A stretch of 6,590 bases of DNA from Chitinophagaceae bacterium (GTDB lineage: Bacteria; Bacteroidota; Bacteroidia; Chitinophagales; Chitinophagaceae), in contig PMUF01000125.1 in the NCBI GenBank assembly GCA_003167015.1, positions 6,058 through 12,647 of the forward strand, in the 5' to 3' direction. Made by a program: the position numbers and the translations under genes. The notes under the pieces were generated by a model, which saw only the letters and a list, made by a program, of their open reading frames with translations, searched no databases and was not told the origin of the DNA. Below are positions 6,104 through 6,590 of the stretch, piece after piece (position 1 is the stretch's first letter; every line of letters begins with the position of its first letter).

Positions 6104-6590
6104 ATGAACAATAACGGACGCAAAATTAGGTCAAAAACTCTACTGATATTGATATTTACTGCCCTATTCTTTTCAGTAACGTTCAATAGTCCTGCAAATT
6201 ATTCTACTGTCGGCCGTTTTTACAAAATACTAACATCTTCTTCAGATACCACCCGGCCGGGCTCCTCTTCCGCCAGCCGGTCCAATGTCCTTGGCGGGAC
6301 AGATGCATCCGGCGACACTATCCCGGCGAACAGGCCCGTTGTCGCCCATCCGCTGTTTGTCGGCCGGGACAGGTCTTACACGGATCTGTATGGCGATACT
6401 ATCCGCTATAACTACATTCGGACCCGTTACGGGAAGAGCGCCGATACGCCCGATTATAAGATCTCCAAGGATACTCTGGAGGCGCAGATCGATTATAAGG
6501 CCGCCGATTCGATCGTCATGGTCATCCCCTCCAAGAATATTAAACTATACAACAAGGCCGACGCTAAATATAAGGATGCCGATCTGACGG
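6104..6590 (+). CDS. lptD: LptD-like outer-membrane LPS assembly protein, 5' part
   Basis: An open frame of 162 codons that runs off the right edge with no stop. LptD is the outer-membrane beta-barrel that, with LptE, inserts lipopolysaccharide into the outer leaflet; its N-terminal periplasmic domain has the OstA/LptA fold. Residues 1 to about 29 are a signal peptide (basic MNNNGRKIRSK, then LLILIFTALFFSVTF). Residues about 45-75 are a Ser/Gly-rich linker. From about 120 (ISKDTLEAQIDYKAADSIVM, then IKLYNKADAKYKDADLT) comes the first OstA-like beta-repeat, resembling the 'l.a.v.Y.A.DSI.......k...LYg.A.v.Y.d..l' start of Bacteroidota LptD proteins. The barrel lies outside the window, so the LptD call rests on this repeat and the neighbours. 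The ATG at 6104 is preferred; an in-frame TTG at 6089 follows the stop codon at 6083 and would add five residues. The leader is AT-rich with no Shine-Dalgarno sequence. Confidence 0.78.
   Translation, partial: MNNNGRKIRSKTLLILIFTALFFSVTFNSPANYSTVGRFYKILTSSSDTTRPGSSSASRSNVLGGTDASGDTIPANRPVVAHPLFVGRDRSYTDLYGDTIRYNYIRTRYGKSADTPDYKISKDTLEAQIDYKAADSIVMVIPSKNIKLYNKADAKYKDADLT

Noticed and set aside
6089..6111. TTGTT...AACAA inverted repeat around the LptD-like start codon
   Set aside because: It has only 5 AT-rich base pairs with a 13-nt loop, which is unlikely to be stable or functional.
6100..6114. ATG-TAT-GAA-CAA-TAA, a four-codon frame overlapping the LptD-like start
   Set aside because: It is too short to be a gene and there is no ribosome-binding site; a regulatory uORF is not supported.
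6121..6128. Minus-strand TAATTTTG as a promoter for the amidases
   Set aside because: It matches TAnnTTTG but lies inside the LptD-like coding region, has no -33 TTG at a suitable distance, and would imply a leader of over 150 nt.
1..6590. Search for CRISPR arrays, tRNA or rRNA genes, transposons, toxin-antitoxin or defence genes
   Set aside because: No direct-repeat/spacer pattern, RNA gene, transposase motif or terminal inverted repeats were seen. The only repeats are the DS-coding ones and the amidase duplication.

Overview
The window looks like chromosomal DNA from a Bacteroidota bacterium, most likely of the Chitinophagaceae. This rests on the protein types (OstA-like, MlaD/MCE, Bacteroidota-style Amidase_3 and LptD-like), moderate GC content, the lack of Shine-Dalgarno leaders at most starts, and sequences resembling the Bacteroidota -7 box TAnnTTTG. 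The family call is by recognition of protein style only; no database was searched. No rRNA, tRNA, CRISPR array, insertion sequence, phage or plasmid feature is visible, and this is a cell-envelope housekeeping locus rather than an accessory island.

Layout. Four genes lie on the minus strand and are read from right to left: amidase A (5935 to 5003), amidase B (4988 to 3930), an MCE/MlaD-family protein (3775 to 2780) and a large OstA/LptA-like periplasmic protein (2772 to 91). The two amidases are 14 nt apart and are tandem paralogues. MlaD and OstA are 7 nt apart and almost surely co-transcribed. A 154-nt gap between amidase B and mlaD holds a -7-like box well placed for mlaD and a hairpin at the amidase stop codon. 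On the plus strand, divergent from the amidases across a 168-nt intergenic region, is the 5' part (162 codons) of an LptD-like outer-membrane LPS-assembly protein that runs off the right edge. Positions 1-90 hold no gene, only a weak hairpin downstream of the OstA gene.

How the genes fit together. LptD (outer-membrane LPS insertion), OstA (periplasmic LPS-bridge fold) and MlaD (inner-membrane-anchored lipid-transfer subunit) all handle lipid movement between the membranes. The two zinc amidases cut the stem peptide from peptidoglycan. The cluster therefore joins outer-membrane lipid supply with wall remodelling. The ATPase and permease partners (LptB/FG, MlaE/F) are not in this window.

The most unusual feature is in the OstA protein: about 300 residues of Asp-Ser-rich, charged, Ala/Lys/Arg-rich sequence separate its N-terminal and C-terminal OstA-like parts. 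The DS dipeptides have helix-compatible spacing (11, 11, 18, 18, 18, 9), and the DNA carries a recurring short GA(C/T)AGC-CT core. I see no convincing wholly new system; the findings are modest and are scored accordingly.
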